Shown here piece after piece: positions 1 to 9,293 of a stretch of DNA of 64,000 nucleotides. The position numbers and the translations under genes were made by a program. The DNA is from Thiolapillus brandeum (GTDB lineage: Bacteria; Pseudomonadota; Gammaproteobacteria; Chromatiales; Chromatiaceae): assembly GCF_000828615.1 (NCBI RefSeq), contig NZ_AP012273.1:1550001-1614000 (forward strand). Direction: 5' to 3'. Position 1 is the first letter of the stretch, and each line of letters begins with the position of its first letter. The notes beneath the pieces were generated by a model, which saw only the letters and a program-made list of their open reading frames with translations, was not told the origin of the DNA and made no database searches.

Positions 1-459
1 CGGGTGGAGCAGTTGCCAGGGGAACGATCCCTTCATACCTGGGTTCGATTCGAGATACTGGATGTCATCAAGGGCAGCTACAATAAACCTTTCATCGAAC
101 TTTCTTTTCTCGGTGGAACCCGGGGTGACCTGACCGTCAAGGTGTCAGACATGCAGATTCCCCACATGGGTGAACATGGCATATATTTTGTGGAAGATAC
201 CGGACGGCGCCTGGTCAATCCCCTGGTGGGGTGGTCCCAGGGGCACTTTCTGGTGAAGTACGACCGGAAGCTGAAGCGTCAGACCATTACCACCCTGGAT
301 GGGCAGGTTGTCCGTGACATCGATACCACGGCCCGTAAGTCCAACATGGCGGAACTCAGCCACGGTATTGCCTACGGTGTCATCACCCGGGGAGGTGCGG
401 AAAAATCTTCCATCGGCCCGGAAGATTTCAAATCACTGATCAGGGGGATGGCCCAATGA
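1..459 (+). CDS. Hypothetical protein, 5' end outside window
   Basis: The reading frame is open from the first base, so the true start probably lies upstream. About 152 codons are visible. I do not recognise a family. The visible part is rich in beta-type segments and has no membrane span or cysteine cluster. Its stop overlaps the start of the following matrixin-like protease by four bases (ATGA at 456), which indicates co-transcription and probably translational coupling. A role linked to that secreted protease is inference only. Confidence 0.6.
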   Translation, partial: RVEQLPGERSLHTWVRFEILDVIKGSYNKPFIELSFLGGTRGDLTVKVSDMQIPHMGEHGIYFVEDTGRRLVNPLVGWSQGHFLVKYDRKLKRQTITTLDGQVVRDIDTTARKSNMAELSHGIAYGVITRGGAEKSSIGPEDFKSLIRGMAQ

Positions 460-1619
460 CAGCAAGAGCAATGATTGCCACCCTTATCCTTGGTCTGAGT
501 GCAAACCACCAGGCCAGCGCCTATGTGCTGGACGGCTCCAGCTGGCCGGACGGCAAAACCACATTTCATATTGGCATCACCAACCATGGTTCGGCTAACA
601 GCCCCAGCGGGATTTCCTGGAATACCGCATTCCGCGAAGCCGCAGGCAAATGGAATGCCCAATCCAACTTTGTATTTACCGTAGATGAAAACGACCCTTC
701 AAACCCTTGCGCCGGCGTGGGCAGTTATCCCCAGGATGGTTTCCGCAACGGGGCGGATTTTCGTCCCAAGGTATGCAACCAGGTGGACGGCACCGAAGAC
801 GACTACGGCAACAAGACCCTTGCAGTGACCGTCAGCTATGTATTCACGAGTAAGCCGGAGGAGAAAGTCGAAACCGACATTTTTTTCAATGATGCTGAAT
901 CCTGGGATATCTACGACGGGGCCGCGCGCGCCAGTTTTGACTTCAGGCGGGTGGCTTTGCACGAACTGGGCCATGTCATGGGACTGGGCCACGAAGAGAG
1001 CAACCCCGCGATCATGCAGCCTACAATAGGGGACAACTACAGCCTGTTGGCGGATGATATTGCCGGTGCACAGGCATTGTATGGAACCGGTAGTGGCCCC
1101 GGGGATCCGCCCATACGCATGTCTATTGAAGAGCCGTTCAATGGCGATGTAAAAAGCGGCATCAGCAACTTTCGCGGCTGGGTGGTTTCCAAGAATCCTC
1201 TGGTATCCCTGACCCTTTACCGGGATGGCGTGCTGTTCGATACCCTGGATCACAATGGCAAGCGGGTGGACGTGGGCAACCAGTTCCCGGATTATCCGGG
1301 ATCGGCCAATTCCGGCTTCTCATTCACCACCAATTTCGGCCTCCTGTCCGCCGCTCAGCATCAATACCGGCTGGTGGCCAGGGATAATCAGGGAAACACC
1401 CTGGAAAAGACCGTTTCCTTTGATGTGGAGCGTTTCGACAACGCCTGGGTAGGTGATGACAACCTGATTTCCCTGGATAACGCCAGCACTCAGATCAGTG
1501 GAAGCCGGGAAATCAGGATTAACGGGATGATTCATGATGGCAAGGAATATCAAGTTATATTAAACTGGAAGAAAGCGCGGCAAGGATTTGATATAAAAGA
1601 AATAAACAGGACACAGTAA
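456..1619 (+). CDS. Secreted matrixin-family zinc metalloprotease
   Basis: A 387-residue protein with a short hydrophobic signal peptide (about residues 4-22, ending ASA). The zinc site HELGHVMGLGH lies at residues 169-179 (HExxHxxGxxH; zinc ligands H169, H173, H179; catalytic E170). It is followed by a Met-turn-like AIMQP and the LADDIAGAQALYG segment usual at the end of bacterial matrixin domains. The remaining C-terminal 180 residues look like an Ig/beta-sandwich appendage that may bind a substrate. It is likely exported and cleaves extracellular or periplasmic proteins. The substrate is unknown. It overlaps the preceding gene by 4 bp. Confidence 0.85.
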   Translation: MTARAMIATLILGLSANHQASAYVLDGSSWPDGKTTFHIGITNHGSANSPSGISWNTAFREAAGKWNAQSNFVFTVDENDPSNPCAGVGSYPQDGFRNGADFRPKVCNQVDGTEDDYGNKTLAVTVSYVFTSKPEEKVETDIFFNDAESWDIYDGAARASFDFRRVALHELGHVMGLGHEESNPAIMQPTIGDNYSLLADDIAGAQALYGTGSGPGDPPIRMSIEEPFNGDVKSGISNFRGWVVSKNPLVSLTLYRDGVLFDTLDHNGKRVDVGNQFPDYPGSANSGFSFTTNFGLLSAAQHQYRLVARDNQGNTLEKTVSFDVERFDNAWVGDDNLISLDNASTQISGSREIRINGMIHDGKEYQVILNWKKARQGFDIKEINRTQ

Positions 1620-1646
1620 GTCTGGATCAGGTGTGTCCGGCCATAA

Positions 1647-2390
<744 letters not shown>

Positions 2391-2414
2391 GCATTCATTA
2401 CTGACATTTACTGG

Positions 2415-2438
2415 AACCGGGGCTTGTCCCCGGTTTTT
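2415..2438 (+). terminator. Rho-independent terminator after adk
   Basis: An eight-base stem (AACCGGGG / CCCCGGTT) around the five-base loop CTTGT, running into five T residues, 24 bp after the adk stop. Confidence 0.85.
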
Positions 2439-2506
2439 GTTATACTGCGGTGCTGAACCTGAAGAATCAGGCCCGCTAAACATCGAACAAAGAACGGAGG
2501 CCTTGC

Positions 2507-2887
2507 GTGGCTGTAGTCGAACTGAACAAAGAAAATTTTGAAGATACCATCAACAACAATGCTTTTGTAATTATTGACTTCTGGGCACCCTGGTGCGGTC
2601 CATGCAAGAGTTTTGCGCCTACCTATGAGAAAGTTTCAGAGGATTTTGAGGACGTGGTCTTTGCCAAGATCAATACCGAGGATGAGCAGGAGATCGCTGC
2701 GCATTTCCAGATCCGTTCCATCCCCACGCTGATGATCTTCCGTGATCAGATTATCATCTACAGTGAAGCGGGTGCGCTGCCGGAAGCTTCCTTCCGCCAA
2801 CTGGTGGAGCAGGCGGCTACCCTGGATATGGATGATGTCCGAAAGCAGATTGCCGAAGCCCAGCAGGGAGACAACGCTGACGCCTGA
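2507..2887 (+). CDS. Thioredoxin-family disulfide reductase
   Basis: A 126-residue cytoplasmic thioredoxin fold. The active site WCGPC (W29-C33) and the cis-Pro segment SIPTLMIF are intact. It starts at GTG 2507, supported by a GGAGG at 2496-2500. It differs from typical TrxA in a C-terminal extension of about 20 acidic/polar residues and a slightly atypical N-terminus, so it is best called thioredoxin-like rather than the main trxA. It reduces protein disulfides using thioredoxin reductase (family knowledge). It stands alone between two terminators. Confidence 0.9.
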   Translation: MAVVELNKENFEDTINNNAFVIIDFWAPWCGPCKSFAPTYEKVSEDFEDVVFAKINTEDEQEIAAHFQIRSIPTLMIFRDQIIIYSEAGALPEASFRQLVEQAATLDMDDVRKQIAEAQQGDNADA

Positions 2888-2911
2888 TCGTCTGCTTAAC
2901 GATCCAGAGGC

Positions 2912-2942
2912 AAAGCCGGAGGCGCCTGCTTCCGGCTTTTTT
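2912..2942 (+). terminator. Rho-independent terminator after thioredoxin gene
   Basis: A perfect nine-base stem (AAAGCCGGA / TCCGGCTTT) with a ten-base loop, followed by a run of six T residues, 25 bp after the stop codon. Confidence 0.9.
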
Positions 2943-3044
2943 ATGTACAGGATGTACGGTATGCCGCGGGCGCAGGGAAGCGCAGGAGCGGCCATGTACA
3001 GGATGTACGGTATGCCGCGGGCGCAGGGAAGCGCAGGAGCGGCC
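2943..3044 (+). repeat. Two perfect 51-bp tandem direct repeats
   Basis: A 51-bp unit begins ATGTACAGGATGTACGG at 2943 and is repeated identically from 2994. A degenerate third start (ATGTTCAGGAATGT) follows at 3045. The unit is GC-rich in its second half (GCGCAGGGAAGCGCAGG contains a short self-complementary stretch). It lies directly after the terminator and before the DUF1249 gene. Both strands stay open through it because 51 is a multiple of three, but I see no gene there. Confidence 0.9.
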
Positions 3045-3079
3045 ATGTTCAGGAATGTCCCGGTCGAAAATGAGTTCCT

Positions 3080-3553
3080 ATGCAATACCCGTGGATTTCA
3101 CAAGTTGAGAGATTGCTTCACCAATCGCCCACCATGGGCGATCTTCTTGACCTGTGCGAGGAAAACTACGTGATTCTGTTGCAGCTGGCGCCAGGCCTGC
3201 GGGCACTGAAAGGCAAAAGCGCTTCCTGCCGCCCCGGACAAATGGATCTGTATCTGGATGTGCTGGAACAGACCCCCTATACCACCATGGCCCATATTAC
3301 CTACTATTTTTCCCACAAGGCGGGGCAGGGAGCGGATCCGGATGCTGTATTGCGGATCTACCATGATGCCCGGCAGATAGAAGTGGTGAGCCTCAAGCAG
3401 CAGATATTGCCTGTTCAGTCCGGCTATCAACATCCCAGCCTGTTCAACAAATGGAAAATCAACGTTTTTTTGTCCAAGTGGTTGGCTTTTTGCCTGTCCC
3501 AGGGCCATCGTTTTGACTCCCCTGAACAATTCTTGACTAAAATGCATGGTTAA
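3080..3553 (+). CDS. DUF1249 (YqiB-like) protein
   Basis: A 157-residue soluble protein with the hallmarks of the DUF1249/YqiB family: N-terminal MGDLLDLCEENYVILLQLAP, a central YTTMAHITYYF strand, the LRIYHDARQIEVVS segment and the C-terminal NKWKINVFLSKWLAFCLSQGH. The function is unknown; in many gammaproteobacteria the family member lies near nudF and cpdA, which are absent here. The last bases of the gene overlap the predicted iscR promoter. Confidence 0.85.
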   Translation: MQYPWISQVERLLHQSPTMGDLLDLCEENYVILLQLAPGLRALKGKSASCRPGQMDLYLDVLEQTPYTTMAHITYYFSHKAGQGADPDAVLRIYHDARQIEVVSLKQQILPVQSGYQHPSLFNKWKINVFLSKWLAFCLSQGHRFDSPEQFLTKMHG

Positions 3554-3583
3554 TGCTATTCTCAATTCCCTAGTAATTTACTA
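3533..3583 (+). promoter_or_regulatory. iscR promoter with possible IscR half-site and palindrome
   Basis: TTGACT (3533-3538), an 18-bp spacer and TATTCT (3557-3562) form a good sigma-70 promoter. The stretch TTGACTAAAAT matches the first half of the E. coli type-1 IscR site, but the second half is not conserved. Eight bases after the -10 box, TAGTAA-T-TTACTA (3571-3583) is a perfect 13-bp inverted repeat, well placed for a dimeric repressor. IscR autoregulation through either site is inference. Confidence 0.6.
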
Positions 3584-3684
3584 AGTTATAATCACTTACA
3601 AAAAAAGGTGCTGATTGGGTCTGTAACAGGTTCATCAGGAAGCCTTGAAAATACAGATGAAACAGATGAAGAGGATCTGAGAAC

Positions 3685-4158
3685 ATGAGACTGTCAACAA
3701 AAGGCCGCTATGCGGTTACCGCCATGCTGGATCTGGCCCTCAATGGTCAGGACGGCCCCGTCACCCTTGCAGATATTTCCGAAAACCAGGGTATATCCCT
3801 TTCCTACCTGGAACAGCTGTTTGCTGCGTTGCGTGCCAAAAAGCTGGTTCGGGGTGTCCGTGGTCCGGGTGGCGGCTATTTCCTGGGCCGTGATGCGGAT
3901 GAAATTTCCATCGCCAATATCATTTGCGCCGTGGATGAATGGGTGGAATTCACCCGCTGCCAGGGTAAGCAGGACTGCCGCGGTGGCCAGCGTTGCCTGA
4001 CCCATAGCCTGTGGGATGATCTGAGCCGCCAAATCTATGATTTCCTGGAAGAAATCACTCTTGCCGACCTGGTGGAGCGGGGCCGTAACTCCGATGTTGG
4101 CTGTGATAAGCACAAAGGCGATCATCTGGTAGATGAAATGACAGGCAAGGCTGCCTGA
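3685..4158 (+). CDS. iscR: Rrf2-family [2Fe-2S] regulator IscR
   Basis: A 157-residue transcription factor. It has an N-terminal winged helix ([19 protein letters not shown]; recognition region about residues 28-60), then the cluster ligands C92, C98 and C104 with H107, spaced and numbered as in E. coli IscR. In the known family, the cluster-loaded form represses Fe-S biogenesis genes. Unusually, the next gene is not iscS: the yceD-rpmF-fab operon follows. It is therefore a stand-alone iscR here, and any isc or suf operon must lie elsewhere. Confidence 0.93.
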   Translation: MRLSTKGRYAVTAMLDLALNGQDGPVTLADISENQGISLSYLEQLFAALRAKKLVRGVRGPGGGYFLGRDADEISIANIICAVDEWVEFTRCQGKQDCRGGQRCLTHSLWDDLSRQIYDFLEEITLADLVERGRNSDVGCDKHKGDHLVDEMTGKAA

Positions 4159-4255
4159 CAGCTTGCTCGGGCCACGATCCGGCCCGATGTGAGCATGTCC
4201 GCGGGGCGCGCGTGTCAGGGATGTCGAAATACCCGTTGGTTCAAGGGAAAAGACT

Positions 4256-4284
4256 TTGACCTGAAAGGTGTTTTTCAATATCAT
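4256..4284 (+). promoter_or_regulatory. Strong sigma-70 promoter for the yceD-rpmF-fab operon
   Basis: TTGACC (4256-4261), a 17-bp spacer and TATCAT (4279-4284). The expected transcription start (about 4290-4292) is only a few bases before the ATG at 4294, so the mRNA would be leaderless or nearly so. No Shine-Dalgarno sequence is visible before that ATG. Confidence 0.75.
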
Positions 4285-4293
4285 ACGCCGCTT

Positions 4294-4821
4294 ATGTCGC
4301 AGCACATTCCTGAACCTGTGGATCCCAGGCGGCTTGCCGAAGAAGGGAAAACCCTTTCCGGAAGTCTGTCCCTGGCTTCATTGCCGCGTCTTGCGGCTTT
4401 ATTGCGGGATGCGACGCCTCAGGTACTTTTTGACCTGCATTTTGGCAGGGATGAGTATCGGCGTTTTACGGTGGATCTCGGTGTGAAGGCGCCATTGACG
4501 CTGGAGTGCCAACGCTGCCTGGGCGATATGCAGCTGGATGTGGATGCCCGCACATCCCTGGCGCTGGTTGCCGGCCCCATGGAAACAGAGCAGTTGCCAA
4601 AGGAATTGGACCCATTGCTGCTGGGTGAGGAAGAGTACCTGGATATTGCGGCATTGATAGAAGATGAGTTGCTTCTGGCAATTCCCTCTTCACCAAGACA
4701 TGCTGATGCCGACTGTTCTTCTCATTATTTTGAAGAGAAGCAGGATCTGCCAGCCGAGCAGGAACAAGACAACCCTTTTGCTGTCCTAGCCGAACTCAGG
4801 GACAGCGAAAACCACAATTGA
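4294..4821 (+). CDS. yceD: DUF177 / YceD (23S rRNA accumulation protein)
   Basis: The start at 4294 (MSQHIPEPVDPRRLAEEG) gives 175 residues, the family length. The longer in-frame start at 4189 lies before the promoter and is rejected. The DUF177 core is visible: LTLECQRCLGDMQLDVD (cysteine pair CQRC) and an acidic EEEYLDIAALIEDELLLAIPSSP segment. YceD is linked to 23S rRNA accumulation and is almost always encoded directly before rpmF, as here. Confidence 0.9.
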   Translation: MSQHIPEPVDPRRLAEEGKTLSGSLSLASLPRLAALLRDATPQVLFDLHFGRDEYRRFTVDLGVKAPLTLECQRCLGDMQLDVDARTSLALVAGPMETEQLPKELDPLLLGEEEYLDIAALIEDELLLAIPSSPRHADADCSSHYFEEKQDLPAEQEQDNPFAVLAELRDSENHN

Positions 4822-4842
4822 GAAATTGCAGGAGATAGCCCC

Positions 4843-5013
4843 ATGGCCGTACAGAAAAGCCGTAAAACCCCATCCAGGCGTGGCATGCGTCGTTCACACG
4901 ACGCCCTCAAGCCGGAAACCCTTTCCATCGATCCCACTTCCGGTGAAACCCATTTGCGTCATCACGTGAGTCCGGATGGTTTCTATCGCGGTCGCAAGGT
5001 AGTCAACGACTGA
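4843..5013 (+). CDS. rpmF: 50S ribosomal protein L32
   Basis: A 56-codon gene encoding a basic protein beginning [20 protein letters not shown] and ending [17 protein letters not shown], typical of non-zinc bacterial L32. A GGAG lies at 4831-4834. It sits between yceD and plsX as in E. coli and is part of the large-subunit ribosome. Confidence 0.95.
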   Translation: MAVQKSRKTPSRRGMRRSHDALKPETLSIDPTSGETHLRHHVSPDGFYRGRKVVND

Positions 5014-5077
5014 AGATGCACCCAGTCAGTTGGAAACAGACTCCGGTCGTTTGCTGAAAACTTCCGGAGTTTCTTTT

Positions 5078-6109
5078 GTGAAACAGGAAATAACCATAGC
5101 TCTGGATGCCATGGGCGGTGATCACGGCGTATCCGTCGTGGTTCCGGCTGCCCTGAGTTATCTGAGAACGCATCCCGGCCAATCCATTATCCTGGTGGGT
5201 CGGGAAGACACCATACGCGAACATCTCCCCGGCAAGGGGAGCCTGCCTGATGGTCTCAGCATTCATGCCGCTTCCCAGGAAGTGGGCATGGATGAACTCC
5301 CGTCCCAGGCCCTGCGCAGGAAAAAGGATTCGTCCATGCGTGTGGCTCTGAATCTTGTCAAGTCCGGAGAAGCTGATGCCTGTGTGAGCGCAGGTAACAC
5401 CGGTGCCTTGATGGCCACAGCACGTTTCGTTTTGAAAATGCTGCCGAATGTGGATCGGCCTGCCATCATCACAGCCTTGCCCGCAGTGAATGGCCGCACC
5501 TGGATGCTGGATCTTGGGGCCAACGTCGATTGTTCTGCCGAGCATCTGTTCCAGTTTGCGGTAATGGGTTCAGAACTGGTCAGTGTCGTGGACGACGTGG
5601 CCAAACCCCGGGTCGGACTGCTGAATATCGGTCAGGAGGAAATCAAGGGCAACGAGCAGGTAAAGGGTGCCCATGAGCTGTTGCGGGATGCTGCCCTGAA
5701 TTACATGGGGTATGTGGAAGGTGACGATATCTATCTCAACGAAGAGGTGGATATCGTGGTTACGGATGGCTTTATTGGCAATGTGGCCCTGAAGACCAGC
5801 GAAGGCGTGGCAAAAATGATTCGCGGCAATCTCAAGGAGGGCTTCAGTCAAAACCTGCTCACCAGACTGTCTGCGTTGTTTGCTCTGCCTGTACTCAAGG
5901 GCTTGAGTCGGCGTATCGACCCGCGCCGCTACAACGGCGCCAGCCTGTTGGGGCTGCGTGGCGTGGTGGTCAAGAGCCATGGTGGAACCGATGCCCTGGG
6001 ATATGCTCACGCCATAGACATTGCCGCCAAGACCGTTCGTGCGGATATTGCTGCGCGGATAGAAGAGGGCGTCACCCGTCATCTGGAAACTCTGAGGAAA
6101 CCGGCATGA
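5078..6109 (+). CDS. plsX: Phosphate acyltransferase PlsX
   Basis: Transfers acyl groups from acyl-ACP to phosphate, feeding phospholipid synthesis. I choose GTG 5078, preceded by GGAG at 5066-5069, giving [17 protein letters not shown] and 343 residues. A TTG at 5030 would add 16 residues without a ribosome site. Diagnostic stretches are [27 protein letters not shown] and [17 protein letters not shown]. The stop overlaps the fabH start (ATGA at 6106). Confidence 0.95.
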   Translation: MKQEITIALDAMGGDHGVSVVVPAALSYLRTHPGQSIILVGREDTIREHLPGKGSLPDGLSIHAASQEVGMDELPSQALRRKKDSSMRVALNLVKSGEADACVSAGNTGALMATARFVLKMLPNVDRPAIITALPAVNGRTWMLDLGANVDCSAEHLFQFAVMGSELVSVVDDVAKPRVGLLNIGQEEIKGNEQVKGAHELLRDAALNYMGYVEGDDIYLNEEVDIVVTDGFIGNVALKTSEGVAKMIRGNLKEGFSQNLLTRLSALFALPVLKGLSRRIDPRRYNGASLLGLRGVVVKSHGGTDALGYAHAIDIAAKTVRADIAARIEEGVTRHLETLRKPA

Positions 6110-7086
6110 ATGTGTATTCAAGAATTACAGGCACAGGAAGTTACCTGCCGGAGAAAGTACTCAGCAACCAGGATCTGGAAAAGATGGTGGAAACCTCCGA
6201 CCAATGGATCCAGGAACGCACTGGCATCAGGAAACGCCATATTGCAGAAGCGGAGCAAACCACCTGTGATCTCGCAGAACAGGCGGCCCGCCGGGCACTG
6301 GAAGCGGCAGGAAAAACGCCGGAAGATCTGGATCTCATCATCGTTGCCACAACCACCCCGGACAAGATCTTTCCCAGCACTGCCTGTCTGTTACAGCAAC
6401 GGCTGGGCAATCATGGCTGCCCGGCCTTCGACATCCAGGCAGTATGCACAGGTTTCGTGTATGCCATGGACGTGGCGAACAAGTTTATCAGGACAGGTGC
6501 GGCGCGCACTGCCCTGGTGGTCGGGGCGGAAACCTTGTCACGCATTGTGGACTGGACGGATCGGGGAACCTGCATCCTGTTTGGTGATGGTTCCGGTGCA
6601 GTAGTACTGGAAGCCTCGGAAGAACCCGGTATTCTTTCCACCCATCTTCATGCGGACGGCGCTTATGAAGAACTGCTGCATGTGCCTGGAGGCGTGTCCA
6701 GGGGCTTCGAGGTAGCAGTGGAAACCGGCGCTGATCCCCGTTTCATGCAGATGAAGGGCAACGAAGTATTCAAAATGGCGGTCAACACCCTGGGACGCAT
6801 TGTGGATGAAACCCTGGCCGCCAACCAAATGAAGAAATCGGATATCGACTGGCTGGTGCCTCACCAGGCCAATATCCGTATCATCAAGGCAACGGCGCGC
6901 AAACTGTCCATGGATATGGATAACGTGGTGGTCACCGTACATGAGCATGGCAATACCTCAGCCGCCTCTGTACCCCTGGCCCTGGACACCGCCGTACGTG
7001 ACGGGCGCATCAAACGCGGTGAAACCCTGCTGCTGGAGGCGTTTGGCGGCGGCTTCACCTGGGGTTCCATCCTTCTCAAGTACTGA
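6106..7086 (+). CDS. fabH: Beta-ketoacyl-ACP synthase III
   Basis: Starts fatty-acid synthesis by condensing acetyl-CoA with malonyl-ACP. The 326 residues contain the catalytic triad C114 (AVCTGF), H253 (VPHQANIRI) and N283 (HGNTSAAS) and the glycine-rich C-terminal [12 protein letters not shown] overlap with plsX; 12 bp before fabD. Confidence 0.97.
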   Translation: MNVYSRITGTGSYLPEKVLSNQDLEKMVETSDQWIQERTGIRKRHIAEAEQTTCDLAEQAARRALEAAGKTPEDLDLIIVATTTPDKIFPSTACLLQQRLGNHGCPAFDIQAVCTGFVYAMDVANKFIRTGAARTALVVGAETLSRIVDWTDRGTCILFGDGSGAVVLEASEEPGILSTHLHADGAYEELLHVPGGVSRGFEVAVETGADPRFMQMKGNEVFKMAVNTLGRIVDETLAANQMKKSDIDWLVPHQANIRIIKATARKLSMDMDNVVVTVHEHGNTSAASVPLALDTAVRDGRIKRGETLLLEAFGGGFTWGSILLKY

Positions 7087-7098
7087 TCCAATCCAATC

Positions 7099-8040
7099 AT
7101 GAGTAATAACACAGCGATTATCTTTCCTGGCCAGGGCTCCCAGTGCGTGGGAATGCTGGCGACATTGGCCGACCAGTATTCGGCTATTCAGGAAACCTTC
7201 GAAGAAGCCTCCGATGCCCTGGGAAAAGACCTGTGGTCTTTGACTGTGGATGGCCCGGTGGAAGTGCTGAATCAAACTGAGAACACTCAGCCGGCCATGC
7301 TTGCGGCGGGTATCGCAGCATATCGCCTGTGGCTGAAGCAGGGAGGCCCTGGCGGAGCAATCATGGCTGGCCACAGCCTTGGGGAATACAGCGCATTGAC
7401 TGCGGCAGGCGCCCTGGAGTTTGCCGACGCGGTGAGGCTGGTTGCCGCCCGCGGGCGCTTCATGCAGGAGGCCGTGCCTGCCGGTGAGGGTGCCATGGCG
7501 GCCATACTCGGGTTGGATGATGCCGACGTTATCTCCCTGTGTGAGCATGCCGCCCAATCCGAGGTGGCTGAAGCCGTCAATTTCAATTCTCCGGGACAAG
7601 TGGTTATTGCGGGCACCAAAACAGCGATTGAGCGAGCCATTGTCCTTGCCAGGGAAGCCGGCGCCAAACGGGCGCTGATGCTGCCGGTGAGCGTACCTTC
7701 CCATTGTGCCCTGATGAAGCCCGCCGCCGGGAAACTTGCAGCCATGCTGGCGGATACCCGGGTACAGATGCCCGGAATTCCCGTGTTGCATAATGCGGAT
7801 GTTGCCGTGGCTGACACGGTTGAGGCCATCCGTGACAAACTGGTGAAACAGCTGTATCAGCCCGTGCGCTGGGTGGAGACTATCCAGGCCATGAAAGCGC
7901 AGGGCATGGAGCTGCTGATTGAACCCGGCCCCGGCAAGGTACTCACAGGCCTGGGCAAACGTATCGACAAGACCCTGACTTTCCTGCCGGTACTGGATCC
8001 GGCATCTCTGGACAAAGCACTGGAGGCCTGCAATGCCTGA
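7099..8040 (+). CDS. fabD: Malonyl-CoA:ACP transacylase
   Basis: Loads malonyl units onto ACP. 313 residues. The N-terminal FPGQGSQ and the nucleophile elbow GHSLGEYSAL (S93) are present, with the catalytic histidine in SVPSHCALM near residue 200. It overlaps fabG by 8 bp. Confidence 0.97.
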   Translation: MSNNTAIIFPGQGSQCVGMLATLADQYSAIQETFEEASDALGKDLWSLTVDGPVEVLNQTENTQPAMLAAGIAAYRLWLKQGGPGGAIMAGHSLGEYSALTAAGALEFADAVRLVAARGRFMQEAVPAGEGAMAAILGLDDADVISLCEHAAQSEVAEAVNFNSPGQVVIAGTKTAIERAIVLAREAGAKRALMLPVSVPSHCALMKPAAGKLAAMLADTRVQMPGIPVLHNADVAVADTVEAIRDKLVKQLYQPVRWVETIQAMKAQGMELLIEPGPGKVLTGLGKRIDKTLTFLPVLDPASLDKALEACNA

Positions 8041-8773
8041 CAAGACTATCGCTCTGGTAACCGGCGCCAGCCGGGGAATCGGCCGCGCCATCGCCACCCG
8101 CCTCGGAGCCGACGGCATGACCGTCATCGGCACCGCCACTTCCAATGCTGGTGCCCAGGCCATCAGCGACTATTTCAGGGAAGCCGGTATCGACGGTGAG
8201 GGCATGACACTGGATGTCTCCAATACGGATTCCGTGAATGAAGTCGTCAGCAGCATTGCCGACAAGTATGGAGCAGTAACGGTGCTGGTCAACAATGCCG
8301 GGATTACCCGGGATAACCTGCTGATGCGCATGAAACCCGAAGAATGGGACGCAGTGATCAACACCAATCTCAGTTCCCTGTACCGGGTATGCAAGGCCTG
8401 CATCCGTGGCATGATGAAAGCCAGGGGTGGGCGCATCGTGAATATCGCTTCAGTGGTAGGGAGCAGTGGAAATGCCGGGCAGACCAATTATTCCGCCGCC
8501 AAGGCAGGCATGCTGGGCTTTACCCGATCCCTGGCCCAGGAAATCGGTTCCCGGGGCATCACCGTGAATGCCGTGGCGCCGGGTTTCATCGATACTGACA
8601 TGACCCGCGAACTGCCGGAATCCCAGCGGGAAGCCTTGTTGTCCGCCATCCCCCTGGGACGCCTTGGCGCCGCTGAGGAAATTGCTTCCGCCGTAGCCTT
8701 TCTGGCCTCTGATGATGCCGCTTATGTGACCGGCACCACCCTGCATGTCAATGGTGGCATGTACATGGCTTGA
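8033..8773 (+). CDS. fabG: 3-oxoacyl-ACP reductase
   Basis: NADPH-dependent short-chain dehydrogenase that reduces beta-ketoacyl-ACP. 246 residues. It has the cofactor motif TGASRGIG (residues 10-17), NNAG followed by ITRDNLLMRMK, an active-site Ser in IASVVGSSG, YSAAK near residue 152, and the C-terminal VTGTTLHVNGGMYM. It overlaps fabD, so it is translationally coupled. Confidence 0.97.
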   Translation: MPDKTIALVTGASRGIGRAIATRLGADGMTVIGTATSNAGAQAISDYFREAGIDGEGMTLDVSNTDSVNEVVSSIADKYGAVTVLVNNAGITRDNLLMRMKPEEWDAVINTNLSSLYRVCKACIRGMMKARGGRIVNIASVVGSSGNAGQTNYSAAKAGMLGFTRSLAQEIGSRGITVNAVAPGFIDTDMTRELPESQREALLSAIPLGRLGAAEEIASAVAFLASDDAAYVTGTTLHVNGGMYMA

Positions 8774-8832
8774 TTATGGGGCTATCGGGATAAAAAGCAA
8801 GTTATTGATTATCTTGTGGAATATTTTATTGA

Positions 8833-8838
8833 TATACT
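8833..8838 (+). promoter_or_regulatory. Possible -10 box upstream of acpP
   Basis: TATACT inside an AT-rich island of the 173-bp fabG-acpP gap. No convincing -35 box at the right distance is visible. acpP is usually expressed more strongly than its neighbours, so an internal promoter is plausible. Confidence 0.4.
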
Positions 8839-8946
8839 TTCCGGAATGTACTGCACAAGCCATTTGGCTGGCGGCTGAATTCCGCATACAATACGACGTT
8901 AATGCGCGGCGCCTGGATCGCGCTCTACTGGAGGAATAATACGAAA

Positions 8947-9180
8947 ATGAGCAGCATTGAAGAACGTGTCAAAAAGATTGTCGCTGAACAGCTTGGTGTA
9001 GGAGAGGATGAAGTCACTCCCAACGCTTCCTTCATTGACGACCTGGGCGCTGACTCCCTTGACGCAGTTGAACTGGTAATGGCTCTGGAAGAAGAGTTCG
9101 AGTGTGAGATTCCCGATGAGGAAGCCGAAAACATCACTACTCTGCAGCAGGCGGTGGATTACATCAACGCCAACGGCTGA
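8947..9180 (+). CDS. acpP: Acyl carrier protein
   Basis: 77-residue acidic carrier protein. The phosphopantetheine attachment site is S37 in GADSLD. The start at 8947 ([10 protein letters not shown]) follows GGAGGA at 8930-8935. It carries acyl chains between FabD, FabH, FabG, FabF and PlsX. Confidence 0.97.
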   Translation: MSSIEERVKKIVAEQLGVGEDEVTPNASFIDDLGADSLDAVELVMALEEEFECEIPDEEAENITTLQQAVDYINANG

Positions 9181-9198
9181 TCCCCTACCGGCCAGTCA

Positions 9199-9262
9199 AG
9201 CCGCGAATTCCCGCTTGAAGCGGATGCTTGCCAGAGTAAGCACCGTTCAGGGAATCGCGGCT
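9199..9262 (+). promoter_or_regulatory. Long imperfect hairpin between acpP and fabF
   Basis: Left arm 9199-9212 (AGCCGCGAATTCCC) pairs with right arm 9250-9262 (GGGAATCGCGGCT) with one bulged base. The enclosed 37 bases hold a smaller stem (CCGCT-TGA-AGCGG, 9211-9223) and a possible GCTT/AAGC pair. There is no T-run, so it is not an intrinsic terminator. It may stabilise the acpP 3' end or attenuate read-through into fabF (inference). Confidence 0.6.
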
Positions 9263-9293
9263 TCTGATTAATGTACACACAGAGGTTTCCTTG

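Noticed and set aside
2636-3085. 149-residue - frame with repeated AAPALPCARGIPYILY
   Set aside because: Antisense to the thioredoxin gene and the 51-bp tandem repeat.
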